Shown here piece by piece: positions 6,847 to 15,345 of a stretch of DNA of 46,343 nucleotides. The DNA comes from Clostridia bacterium (lineage in GTDB: Bacteria; Bacillota; Clostridia; Oscillospirales; CAG-272). Numbering within the stretch: position 1 is the stretch's first letter; each line of letters begins with the position of its first letter. The DNA lies in the NCBI GenBank assembly GCA_017463405.1, contig JAFTPJ010000091.1, positions 1 through 46,343 on the forward strand. Direction: 5' to 3'. The notes below the pieces were generated by a model, which saw only the letters and a program-made list of their open reading frames with translations, was not told the origin of the DNA and did not search any database. Position numbers and translations under genes: made by a program.

Positions 6847-9800
6847 ATGTCGATGCAAAAGAAACGGACACGCGTGGCGGGCGGAGCGGTATTGCTGTTG
6901 CTGGTCCTTGCCATGACGGTCAGCGTATGTATCTTCCCCGGCGGAGATACATCCGATCCCTCCTCCTCTTTGATCAGCATGATCAGCGGAGATATCAACA
7001 AAAACATGACGCAGTTCCTCAACAGTTCTGTCATGTACAAGCTTCCTGACAGCGTCAAGGAGTCGGACGAGCTCTCGATCATTATTCAGACCGAGCGCGA
7101 CTCCCTTTTGGATGCATATGAGGCTGGGGACTGCTCGATGTCCTTCTCCGAGTACGTATACACCGAGGAGGCGGAAAAGGTAGAGGAGGGAATCCTTGCG
7201 GAAAAGCAAACCATTCTCGCGGCATTTGACGAAAGCGGATTCGACTATACGACGGGTGCTGACTACAAGGCGATCTTCGGTGGCTTTGAGGTCGTGATCC
7301 GTGCGGGTGACTTCGAAGCACTTTGTAAGGCGCTTGGCACACGCGGTACTGCGATTGTGGGTGAGGAATACAATCCGTGCGAGACGCAACTGGTAGAGAA
7401 TAAGGTCGACGTGTACGAGACGGGTATCTTCGACAGCTCCGATTTCGGTTATGACGGAACGGGAACGGTCGTAGCGGTCCTTGATACGGGTCTGGACTAT
7501 AACCACACCGCATTCTCGGTTGAAAATTTCACCGCGGACAGAACGAAGCTCGGTATGACCTTCTCCGACGTGGAGCAGCTGATTGCGGATACCAAGGCAA
7601 GCAAGCTGCACAGCGGTCTGACCGCATCCGACGTTTATCTGAACGAAAAGGTACCGTTCGCGTTCGACTACGCGGATTATGATCCCGATGTGTATCCGAT
7701 GACACCCTCCGCAAGTGAGCACGGAACGCACGTTGCGGGCGTGATTGCAGGCAAGGACGACGTGATTACGGGTGTTGCTCCCAATGCACAGCTGGCGATC
7801 ATGAAGATCTTTTCCGATGTTCTTTCCACCGCGCGCAGCTCCTGGATCTTAAGCGCACTGGAGGATTGCGTGGTGCTGGGTGTGGACGTCATCAATATGT
7901 CCATCGGTACGAGTTGCGGATTCAGCCGTGAATCCGACAAGGAAGCTATTTCAGGCGTGTACGACCGCATCAGAGCGACCGGCATCAGCATGGTGGTTGC
8001 GGCATCCAACAGCTTCAACTCCACCTACGGCTCCGAAAAGAACGGCAACCTCGGTCTTACCTCCAACCCCGACAGCGCTACCGTCGGCTCTCCCTCCACC
8101 TATGAGGGGGCGATGTCGGTCGCATCGGTCAGCGGTAAGAAGACACCTTACCTTTTATATAATAATACGATTATTTACTTCACCGAGTCTACCGACCGCG
8201 TGGCAGAGGAAAAGAGCTTTTACGATGACATTCTTCCCGTGGGTACGGATTCGATGGAGATTGAGTACATCACGATCCCCGGCGCGGGACGGTCTGCCGA
8301 CTACAGTGGTTTGGACGTGGCGGGTAAAATCGTGCTCGTGCGCCGCGGATCGACCACTTTTGAGGAAAAGGCGAACGTGGCACAACAAAAGGGCGCGGCG
8401 GGCATCATTATCTACAACAACGTTTCGGGTGATATCAAGATGAACGTCGGCGACGCGACGCTCGGCGTCTGCTCGATCGGGCAGGATGACGGTGAGTTGC
8501 TTGCAGAGGCGGGCTCCGGCGTGCTCAAGCTCAACCGTGCACAGACCTCGGGTCCCTTCATGTCCGACTTCTCCTCTTGGGGGCCGACACCGGACCTCGG
8601 CATCAAGCCCGAGATCACCGCACACGGCGGAGAGATCTATTCCGCAGTTCCCGGACAGGACTATGACCGTCAGTCGGGTACCTCGATGGCATCCCCGAAT
8701 GTGGCGGGTGTGACGGCATTGATCCGCCAGTACGTGACCGAAAGCTTCCCCGAAATCGCGCAGAACCAGGTGAAGGTAACGGCATTCGTCAATCAGCTGA
8801 TGATGTCTACGGCGGATATCCTCCGCAACACCAACGGACTTCCTTATGCGGTCAGAAAGCAGGGAGCAGGTTTGGTCAACCTTTCCAACGTAAAGAATAC
8901 GACCGCGTATATCCTGACCTACCGTGACGGTGCGGAAATGGATAAGACCAAGCTGGAGCTTGGTGACGATCCCGAAAGAAACGGTGTCTATACGCTGTCC
9001 TTCTCGGTCAGAAACTTCGGTACAACCGCGCTGTCCTACGATCTTTCGGCGTACGTGATGACCGAGGGCGTGAGCGATACCAAGACCAATCAGGGCGAGA
9101 CGACGGTTGACGAACTGGGTGTGATTCTTGACGGTGCGACCGTGGAAATCACCTCGCTGACGAACGCAACGAAGAACGGAATGAATCTGACTGTTGCGGC
9201 AGGGCAGACTGCTGATGTTACCGTAACGGTTACCTTGAGTGCTTCTGATAAGAAATACCTCGACGATTCCTTTGAAAACGGTATGTACGTGGAGGGCTAT
9301 GTGGTCCTTGACGCGGCGGACGAGAGTATGGTCGATTTGAGCGTGCCTTACCTCGCATTCTATGGCGACTGGACCGAGGCGCCTCTGTTTGACCTGGACT
9401 ACTATGCAACCAATAAGGACGAGTTGGACGATTCGATCGATCTGCTCGATAAGACGCTTCCCGATGCGTATGCGACGCGTCCGATCGGAAGCGTGCAGAA
9501 CGACTACGTCAGCTTCCTCGGGTCTTTCTACTTTGTACAGGATCCGACAACCAAGCAGATCGCGGCGGACAGAAAGTACGTCTCACTTTCCAATCAGGAG
9601 GGCGCGATCCACGAGTTGAGCAACGTCTGGGCAGGACTTTTGCGTAATGCCCGTAAGATTACGGTGACCATCACCGACGATGCGACTGGCGAGGTCGTGT
9701 TTGAGCGTGTCAACGAGGATATCCGTAAATCCTACGGCGACGGTGGCTCAATTTATCCCGCAGACGTCAAGATCGAATTTGACGCATATGAGCACAATCT

Positions 9801-12800
9801 GAAAAACAATACCTCCTACACCGTGCGCCTTGAGGGCGAGGTCGATTATGGAGACGGCGGTGTGAATACCAACGATAACAACGTCTTCGAGTTCCCGCTG
9901 GTGACCGACTTCGAGGCACCTGCCGTGACCGATTGCGAGTTCTACACCGAATATGACCGCTCGGCAAAGAAGACGCGTCTGTTTGCCAAGGTGGCGGTCT
10001 ACGATAACCACTATGCAATGGCTCTGCAGGTCGGTTACGTCCGCATTGACGACGATGGCACGAGCTATATGCTGGAAACCTTTGATCAGTACCTGACTCC
10101 CATTTATTCCGAAAGCAACTCCACAACCTACGTGGTGTACGAGCTGACCGATTACATCGATGACATTCGTCGCGGTGCTGTCAACAAGAACAGCTTTACC
10201 GTTGCGACCTACGACTTCGCACTGAACACTGCGACCTATGAGATCGCACTTCCCGACGATTTCGTAGGCATCTACTTCGAGGAGGAGAGCCTGACGCTCA
10301 GCCCCAACGAGATCTACACGCTCGCACCGAAGTCCTACCCGGATACCGAATGGACCGAGTTGCTGGAGTACATCTCCACGAATACGAGCGTTGCACATAT
10401 TGTCAACAACAAGCTCGTTCCCGTAGCCCCGGGTGAGACCGTCATCATTGCGCGTGATCCCGTATCCCGACAGCAGACTTCCTTTACCCTGACCGTTCTT
10501 GGCGAGGATGATGAGGGTTATGTCAGATACGACAAGCCTGTCACCGATAGCTTCGAGCTGACGGGGTACTTGACCAATAAGGCGTACTATTTCCTGTCCA
10601 CTGACGAGCGTGATCTCGGAAGCACCGGCGACGAGATGAAGTTCACGGGCGGATACTCGCTCAAGATGTTCCCGTCCGAGAGCGTGACGCTGCGCTATCG
10701 ACTCAACGCTTACTATCCGGATAACACCGAGGTCGTTGCCGTTTCGGGTAACGAAAATCTTGTCAGCGTGGAAAAGGTGAATGGTGAATGGGTCATCACC
10801 GCGAAGGCGGAGGGATATGCGTCGGTTTCCGTCAACGTATTGATGGACGGCGAGAGCACCTATTATTCGCAGTCCATCAGCATTGAGGTCAAGGATCCTT
10901 ACATTACGACAGGTCCTTCGCTGACACACTATTTCGGACTTGGCGGCAAGGTCACTATTCCGGAAACGCTGGCAATTACCGAAATCGGTCAGTTCGCATT
11001 TTCCAACTTCGATTACGTTCCGAAGGGCGAGGGCGACGAGATCTCCGAGGATGATCCTACGACGACCAAGCAGTGGTTCCTCGGTGACGATACGATCGAG
11101 GAGGTCATCATTCCCGAGGGTGTGGAGACCATAGGCTCCTATGCCTTTGCAAATTTGACTGCACTGAAAAAGGTTACGCTACCTTCCACGCTCAAGCGCA
11201 TCGACTTCGGCGCATTCTACGGATGCACATCGCTGACGCTGGTCGACGGCATTGAATATGTTAAGTTTATCAACAGAAGTGCTTTTGAGGGTTGCGCACT
11301 CAAGGATAAGATCAATCTGGAAAGTGTGGTTGCAATTGCAGACCGTGCGTTTGCAGGAAACACCAAGCTTGCCGGCATAACGCTGGGAGAGGATATCCAA
11401 TCCATCGGCGCGTACGCATTCAGCGGAAACATTGCACTCAATGAGCTGATCATTTCGTCAGAGATCGTAAAGCTTGGTCAATACGCTTTCGACAGCTGTG
11501 AATCGCTTGAAAAGCTTGCGATCAATGCGGCGGTCATTCCCACGGCGGCGTTTAACGAGTGTAAGTCTCTGTCCGAGATTACGCTCGGTAAGGATGTTGC
11601 GGTCATCGGCGAATACGCATTCAGTAATGTCAAGGCAACATCGATCAAGGTCGATCCCGCAAACCCTGTGCTCGCATCTGCGGCAGACGGTTCGTACCTG
11701 ACTAACAAGGCGGGTGACGTGCTGATATTGGCGGCCCCCGGGCTACGCGGCGAGGTTGTGATGAACGATTCCAATATCACGACGGTCGGTTCTGCGGCAT
11801 TCTCGGGCAACCTCAAGATTACATCGGTTCGCATTCCGAGCGTTACGAAGGTTTCTGCATACGCATTTGCATACTGCGAGGCACTGAAGACCGTGGAGCT
11901 GGGAGATGCGCTGACGCTGATCGGCGATTACGCATTCTACAGGACTGCGATCAATACAATTCCTTCCTTTAATTCTATTGACACCATCGGCGCTTATGCT
12001 TTTGCTCACACTAATGTCACCGAGCTCACGCTTCCTGACGGCATTACCGTAGGGGACAGTGCATTCCGTGAATGTAAGGCACTGGCGAGCGTGACGGTCG
12101 GCAACAACGTCAAGCTTGGTGCCAACGCGTTCCGTCTGGATAAAGAGACCAACTTTACCGAGATTCCCGGCTCTTATCGCGGACCGAACGACCGACTCAT
12201 TTACTATTACATTTACACCTCGCCGCTCCACTCGCTGACGATCGGTGAGAACGTCGAGATCGGCAATGGCGCATTTATGGGTGCGGCGGAGCTGGAGAGC
12301 GTGATCCTGGGCAAGGGTGCCGTGATCGGCGACAATGCCTTCTACAATGCAATCAAGCTGACGCAAATCGACCTTTCTGCTGTCCTGTCGGTCGGAAACG
12401 GTGCGTTTTCGGGTGATGTGCTGTATCTGTTCTCCGATCAGAATATGAGCGAGCCTTATATCAATGAGAACAGAGAATACGAGTACAGCTATTATGCACC
12501 TGCTTTGATGTATGTGGATTTGAGCGCGGCAACCTCCATCGGCGAGGATGCATTTGCGTTCTGTAAGCAGCTGACTACGGTGAAGCTGGGAAGCGGCATC
12601 ACCGAGATTCCCGCCCGTGCGTTCAACCGTTGCGATCGGCTGTACGAGATCAATCTCGACGGTATCAAGACGGTGCGCGAGGAGGCGTTCAGCTACACCG
12701 CATTGACAGCGGTTACACTGCCCGCTGTCGAGCAGATCGACAAATATGCTTTCGTTTACAATGATCTTCTGAATGCCGTGACGCTCGGTAAGAGCCCTGT

Positions 12801-14457
12801 GACGCTCGGTGAGGGGGCATTCTCCTACAACGAGTCGCTGGCACAGATCAATGGCTCCGAGGTGATTGCTGTTGTCGGTGATTACGCGTTCGCGTACACT
12901 GCAATTGTAAGTATCGATCTTTCGGGCGCTACCGAGATCGGCGATGCTGCATTCCTTAAGGAGGAGATGACCGCCTTTGTGGTCAAGCTTGGAGATTCCT
13001 TGGTCAAGTTGGGCGAAAATCCCTTTGCGATGTGCCGTCTGGAGGCATTCAACAGTACCGTAACCGAGGAATTTAACGGACAGACCGTTCAAAAGGAAAC
13101 CGATACGTTTGATATCAGCGAGCCCGTCAGAGTGATAGACGGTATGCTGTACCGCGTGGTTCCAAAGGGACTTGAGCTGATCTCCTATGCGGGAGATGCG
13201 ACTGCTGTGACGGTCGCGGACGGTACGGTGCGTATTTCCGCGCAGGCGTTTGCAGGCTCGGATGTGGCGCATGTGATTCTGCCTACAAGCTTGGTTTCCG
13301 TCGGACACAAGGCTTTCTACGCTTGTGATAAGCTCTCCACAGTGGTCTTCCAAAGCTATGAGGCTCCGGTCCTCGAGGAGGAATACGATTACAGCTATTG
13401 GCTCTCTGCGGAGAACCTTCCCGCAACGGGCGAGTATCAGTATCAGGATGCTTACACGGGCGATACGGTGATCTACGAGGGGCTCGGAATCGTTCCGTAC
13501 TTCATGTGGAACGCAACCGATACGCCTACGGTGATCTACTATGGCGCAAACTTCTCGGACTACATCGGACACGTGGAGAACACAATGGTGATGGTAGCTC
13601 CTTCGAACGGCTTGTTCTACGATTCCTTCATCTACGGTCAGTATTTCAAGGTGAACGTAGCGGGTTCGGTTGCGATGGATGCGACGACACAGGCGGCGAT
13701 CGACGCGATCAACGCATTGCCCGAAAGCGTTACGCTGTCTGATAAGGCGCTGGTCGAGGCGGCACGAGCGGCTTACGATAAGATCTCGTCTTTCGAGCAA
13801 AGAGCACTCGTGAGCAATCTTTCGGTACTGCTTGCAGCGGAGCAACGCATCAGCGACCTGGAGTATATCCAGAACGAAAATAGCGGTACCGTCAATCCCG
13901 ACGCCCCCAATGCCGGCGATACGCCCGATGGCGGCGACAACCCCGACGGTGATACGGCTGGGGATCGCACCGAGGAGCAGACCGCAGACGTGATGCTGAT
14001 CGCGATAATCGCGCTCGGTGCGGCACTGATTGTGACAATTGTGATCATTGTCGTGATTCTGATCGCTGGCAGAAAGGAAAGACGCATTGCCAAGTCCGCA
14101 CAGGCAGGAGCTGTGAGTGTAGTATCCGTGACGGATGCTCCCGTAGTGCCTGCGGATTCCGTAACTAAGAAGTCCGCAAAGTCGGATGCAAAGGAAAGTG
14201 CACAGGTCCGTAAGCGCGCGTCGCATCAGCCCAGTGCAAAGGGCAGGGTCACGGCGCAGACGACGGTGATCCGTCCGATCAAGCCCACGCCGAGCACACC
14301 GATCGATCCGTCGCAGCTTTCCGTGAACAATACGGTGAGCGACGCCAAGACGGAACAGAAGAACCGTGCGATCAAAACAGTGGCGGCTCTTCTTGCGGGC
14401 TTTACAGCCGGCAAGATGGTAAGCAAGCGTTCCTCATCCCGCAGACGCAGAAAATGA
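6847..14457 (+). CDS. Giant cell-surface subtilisin-like protease with BspA-type leucine-rich repeats
   Basis: A 2,536-residue S8 serine protease. An N-terminal hydrophobic signal (about 10-30) is followed by a propeptide-like region. The catalytic triad is visible: Asp213 (VAVLDTGLDYNH), His292 (SEHGTHVAGVIAG) and Ser613 (SGTSMASPNVAG). A PA domain (about 480-560, IVLVRRGSTTFEEKA) interrupts the catalytic domain, as in C5a-peptidase and lactocepin relatives. Fn3-like and beta-sandwich regions follow, then two Big-type Ig modules (about 1141-1215 and 1275-1355). A long array of LRR_5/BspA repeats (about 1365-2190; pattern IG-x-YAF-x-x-C-x-x-L-x-x-(I/V)-x-L) comes next, and a helical FIVAR-like segment (about 2275-2345). 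The protein ends with one transmembrane helix (about 2382-2408) and a basic tail of about 128 residues ending SSSRRRRK. There is no LPXTG motif. The first ATG is chosen because AGGAAGG precedes it. It probably digests proteins at the surface, with the repeats binding substrate or matrix. Confidence 0.93.
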   Translation: MSMQKKRTRVAGGAVLLLLVLAMTVSVCIFPGGDTSDPSSSLISMISGDINKNMTQFLNSSVMYKLPDSVKESDELSIIIQTERDSLLDAYEAGDCSMSFSEYVYTEEAEKVEEGILAEKQTILAAFDESGFDYTTGADYKAIFGGFEVVIRAGDFEALCKALGTRGTAIVGEEYNPCETQLVENKVDVYETGIFDSSDFGYDGTGTVVAVLDTGLDYNHTAFSVENFTADRTKLGMTFSDVEQLIADTKASKLHSGLTASDVYLNEKVPFAFDYADYDPDVYPMTPSASEHGTHVAGVIAGKDDVITGVAPNAQLAIMKIFSDVLSTARSSWILSALEDCVVLGVDVINMSIGTSCGFSRESDKEAISGVYDRIRATGISMVVAASNSFNSTYGSEKNGNLGLTSNPDSATVGSPSTYEGAMSVASVSGKKTPYLLYNNTIIYFTESTDRVAEEKSFYDDILPVGTDSMEIEYITIPGAGRSADYSGLDVAGKIVLVRRGSTTFEEKANVAQQKGAAGIIIYNNVSGDIKMNVGDATLGVCSIGQDDGELLAEAGSGVLKLNRAQTSGPFMSDFSSWGPTPDLGIKPEITAHGGEIYSAVPGQDYDRQSGTSMASPNVAGVTALIRQYVTESFPEIAQNQVKVTAFVNQLMMSTADILRNTNGLPYAVRKQGAGLVNLSNVKNTTAYILTYRDGAEMDKTKLELGDDPERNGVYTLSFSVRNFGTTALSYDLSAYVMTEGVSDTKTNQGETTVDELGVILDGATVEITSLTNATKNGMNLTVAAGQTADVTVTVTLSASDKKYLDDSFENGMYVEGYVVLDAADESMVDLSVPYLAFYGDWTEAPLFDLDYYATNKDELDDSIDLLDKTLPDAYATRPIGSVQNDYVSFLGSFYFVQDPTTKQIAADRKYVSLSNQEGAIHELSNVWAGLLRNARKITVTITDDATGEVVFERVNEDIRKSYGDGGSIYPADVKIEFDAYEHNLKNNTSYTVRLEGEVDYGDGGVNTNDNNVFEFPLVTDFEAPAVTDCEFYTEYDRSAKKTRLFAKVAVYDNHYAMALQVGYVRIDDDGTSYMLETFDQYLTPIYSESNSTTYVVYELTDYIDDIRRGAVNKNSFTVATYDFALNTATYEIALPDDFVGIYFEEESLTLSPNEIYTLAPKSYPDTEWTELLEYISTNTSVAHIVNNKLVPVAPGETVIIARDPVSRQQTSFTLTVLGEDDEGYVRYDKPVTDSFELTGYLTNKAYYFLSTDERDLGSTGDEMKFTGGYSLKMFPSESVTLRYRLNAYYPDNTEVVAVSGNENLVSVEKVNGEWVITAKAEGYASVSVNVLMDGESTYYSQSISIEVKDPYITTGPSLTHYFGLGGKVTIPETLAITEIGQFAFSNFDYVPKGEGDEISEDDPTTTKQWFLGDDTIEEVIIPEGVETIGSYAFANLTALKKVTLPSTLKRIDFGAFYGCTSLTLVDGIEYVKFINRSAFEGCALKDKINLESVVAIADRAFAGNTKLAGITLGEDIQSIGAYAFSGNIALNELIISSEIVKLGQYAFDSCESLEKLAINAAVIPTAAFNECKSLSEITLGKDVAVIGEYAFSNVKATSIKVDPANPVLASAADGSYLTNKAGDVLILAAPGLRGEVVMNDSNITTVGSAAFSGNLKITSVRIPSVTKVSAYAFAYCEALKTVELGDALTLIGDYAFYRTAINTIPSFNSIDTIGAYAFAHTNVTELTLPDGITVGDSAFRECKALASVTVGNNVKLGANAFRLDKETNFTEIPGSYRGPNDRLIYYYIYTSPLHSLTIGENVEIGNGAFMGAAELESVILGKGAVIGDNAFYNAIKLTQIDLSAVLSVGNGAFSGDVLYLFSDQNMSEPYINENREYEYSYYAPALMYVDLSAATSIGEDAFAFCKQLTTVKLGSGITEIPARAFNRCDRLYEINLDGIKTVREEAFSYTALTAVTLPAVEQIDKYAFVYNDLLNAVTLGKSPVTLGEGAFSYNESLAQINGSEVIAVVGDYAFAYTAIVSIDLSGATEIGDAAFLKEEMTAFVVKLGDSLVKLGENPFAMCRLEAFNSTVTEEFNGQTVQKETDTFDISEPVRVIDGMLYRVVPKGLELISYAGDATAVTVADGTVRISAQAFAGSDVAHVILPTSLVSVGHKAFYACDKLSTVVFQSYEAPVLEEEYDYSYWLSAENLPATGEYQYQDAYTGDTVIYEGLGIVPYFMWNATDTPTVIYYGANFSDYIGHVENTMVMVAPSNGLFYDSFIYGQYFKVNVAGSVAMDATTQAAIDAINALPESVTLSDKALVEAARAAYDKISSFEQRALVSNLSVLLAAEQRISDLEYIQNENSGTVNPDAPNAGDTPDGGDNPDGDTAGDRTEEQTADVMLIAIIALGAALIVTIVIIVVILIAGRKERRIAKSAQAGAVSVVSVTDAPVVPADSVTKKSAKSDAKESAQVRKRASHQPSAKGRVTAQTTVIRPIKPTPSTPIDPSQLSVNNTVSDAKTEQKNRAIKTVAALLAGFTAGKMVSKRSSSRRRRK

Positions 14458-14486
14458 GAAACGCAGGAACATTCGGAGATAGTGTA

Positions 14487-15293
14487 ATGAAAAAAAGAAA
14501 TAAGATCAAACTGATTGCTGTCCTGCTCATGGCGTTTGCCATGAGCTTGACAGCCTGTGCGGGCGGCGGTATTTACGACAAGCTCGCGGATACGGGCTAC
14601 ACCGTTAGAGTCCGCTTTGATGCGGGCGGAGCGGTCGTCAACGAAACGCCCAACACCACAATCGTGGAGGTGTACGGCGAATCGGATACTGTGACGCGTG
14701 ACGGAAAGACCGGTATCGCGCTTCTCGCGCCGGACAATACGTTGCGCGGTGCCGATGCGACCTTCAAGCTTGCGATGACCGACGGCGAGAGCAACTTTTT
14801 CCAGGCGGGCTGGTACACCTCCCGCAACCCGCGCACCGACAGCGCGGGCAATCCCGTGGATGCCTATGGTGTTCCCACCGCCGAGTCGGGCAGGGAGCAG
14901 GCTTACGTTTACAGCGGAAAATGGGACTTTTCCAAGGACTTGATCGATCCCGCAGAATATGCGGGCGAGGAGCTGACGCTCTACGCCGCATGGATTCCTT
15001 TCTACAAGTATGAATTTTATCTGCAGGATGGTGAGGGCTTTACGCTTCTTTCGAGCATGAGTCGCATCGACGTGCGCACTCCGGAATGGGATGCAGACGA
15101 CGGGGAATATAAAATGAACGATTTTCCGGATCTGCCGGATGGAAAGATTTTCGAGGGCGCCTATTTTGACGAGGCGATGACCCAATCGGTACCCGAGCGG
15201 ATCGACGGTGACAATACCTTCGTCGATTTTGAAAAGGGTATTCAAACGTCTTACGTGATCAGAATCTACATCGCCGCAGAAGATGCGGAATAA
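14487..15293 (+). CDS. Small lipoprotein with an InlB B-repeat-like module
   Basis: A 268-residue lipoprotein with lipobox LTAC (Cys24). The frame extends to an ATG overlapping the protease stop (14454), but GGAG precedes the ATG at 14487, which begins a clean lipoprotein signal. After the Cys, YTVRVRFDAGG leads into a region ending LTLYAAWIP. The FDAGG...LYAAW pattern is that of the Listeria-Bacteroides (InlB B) repeat, here with a long insertion that contains GWYTSRNPRTDSAGNPVDAYG. A second, beta-rich part follows. It lies 30 bases after the protease gene and 52 before the binding-protein gene, with no terminator on either side. It may be a surface accessory of the protease or transporter; this is inferred from position only. 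Confidence 0.85.
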   Translation: MKKRNKIKLIAVLLMAFAMSLTACAGGGIYDKLADTGYTVRVRFDAGGAVVNETPNTTIVEVYGESDTVTRDGKTGIALLAPDNTLRGADATFKLAMTDGESNFFQAGWYTSRNPRTDSAGNPVDAYGVPTAESGREQAYVYSGKWDFSKDLIDPAEYAGEELTLYAAWIPFYKYEFYLQDGEGFTLLSSMSRIDVRTPEWDADDGEYKMNDFPDLPDGKIFEGAYFDEAMTQSVPERIDGDNTFVDFEKGIQTSYVIRIYIAAEDAE

Positions 15294-15345
15294 GCCCAAT
15301 GACCTTGTATCAACAAAATTTTGATATAAAAAGCAGGAGGAAATC

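Noticed and set aside
11743-14226. Long minus-strand frame (827 codons) opposite the protease gene
   Set aside because: It is a shadow of the biased codon pattern of the protease gene. It has His/Arg-rich nonsense composition and no start site or domain.
15294-15345. Possible separate promoter before the peptide-binding gene (TTGTAT ... TATAAA)
   Set aside because: The boxes are only 14 bases apart, unlike every other promoter here.
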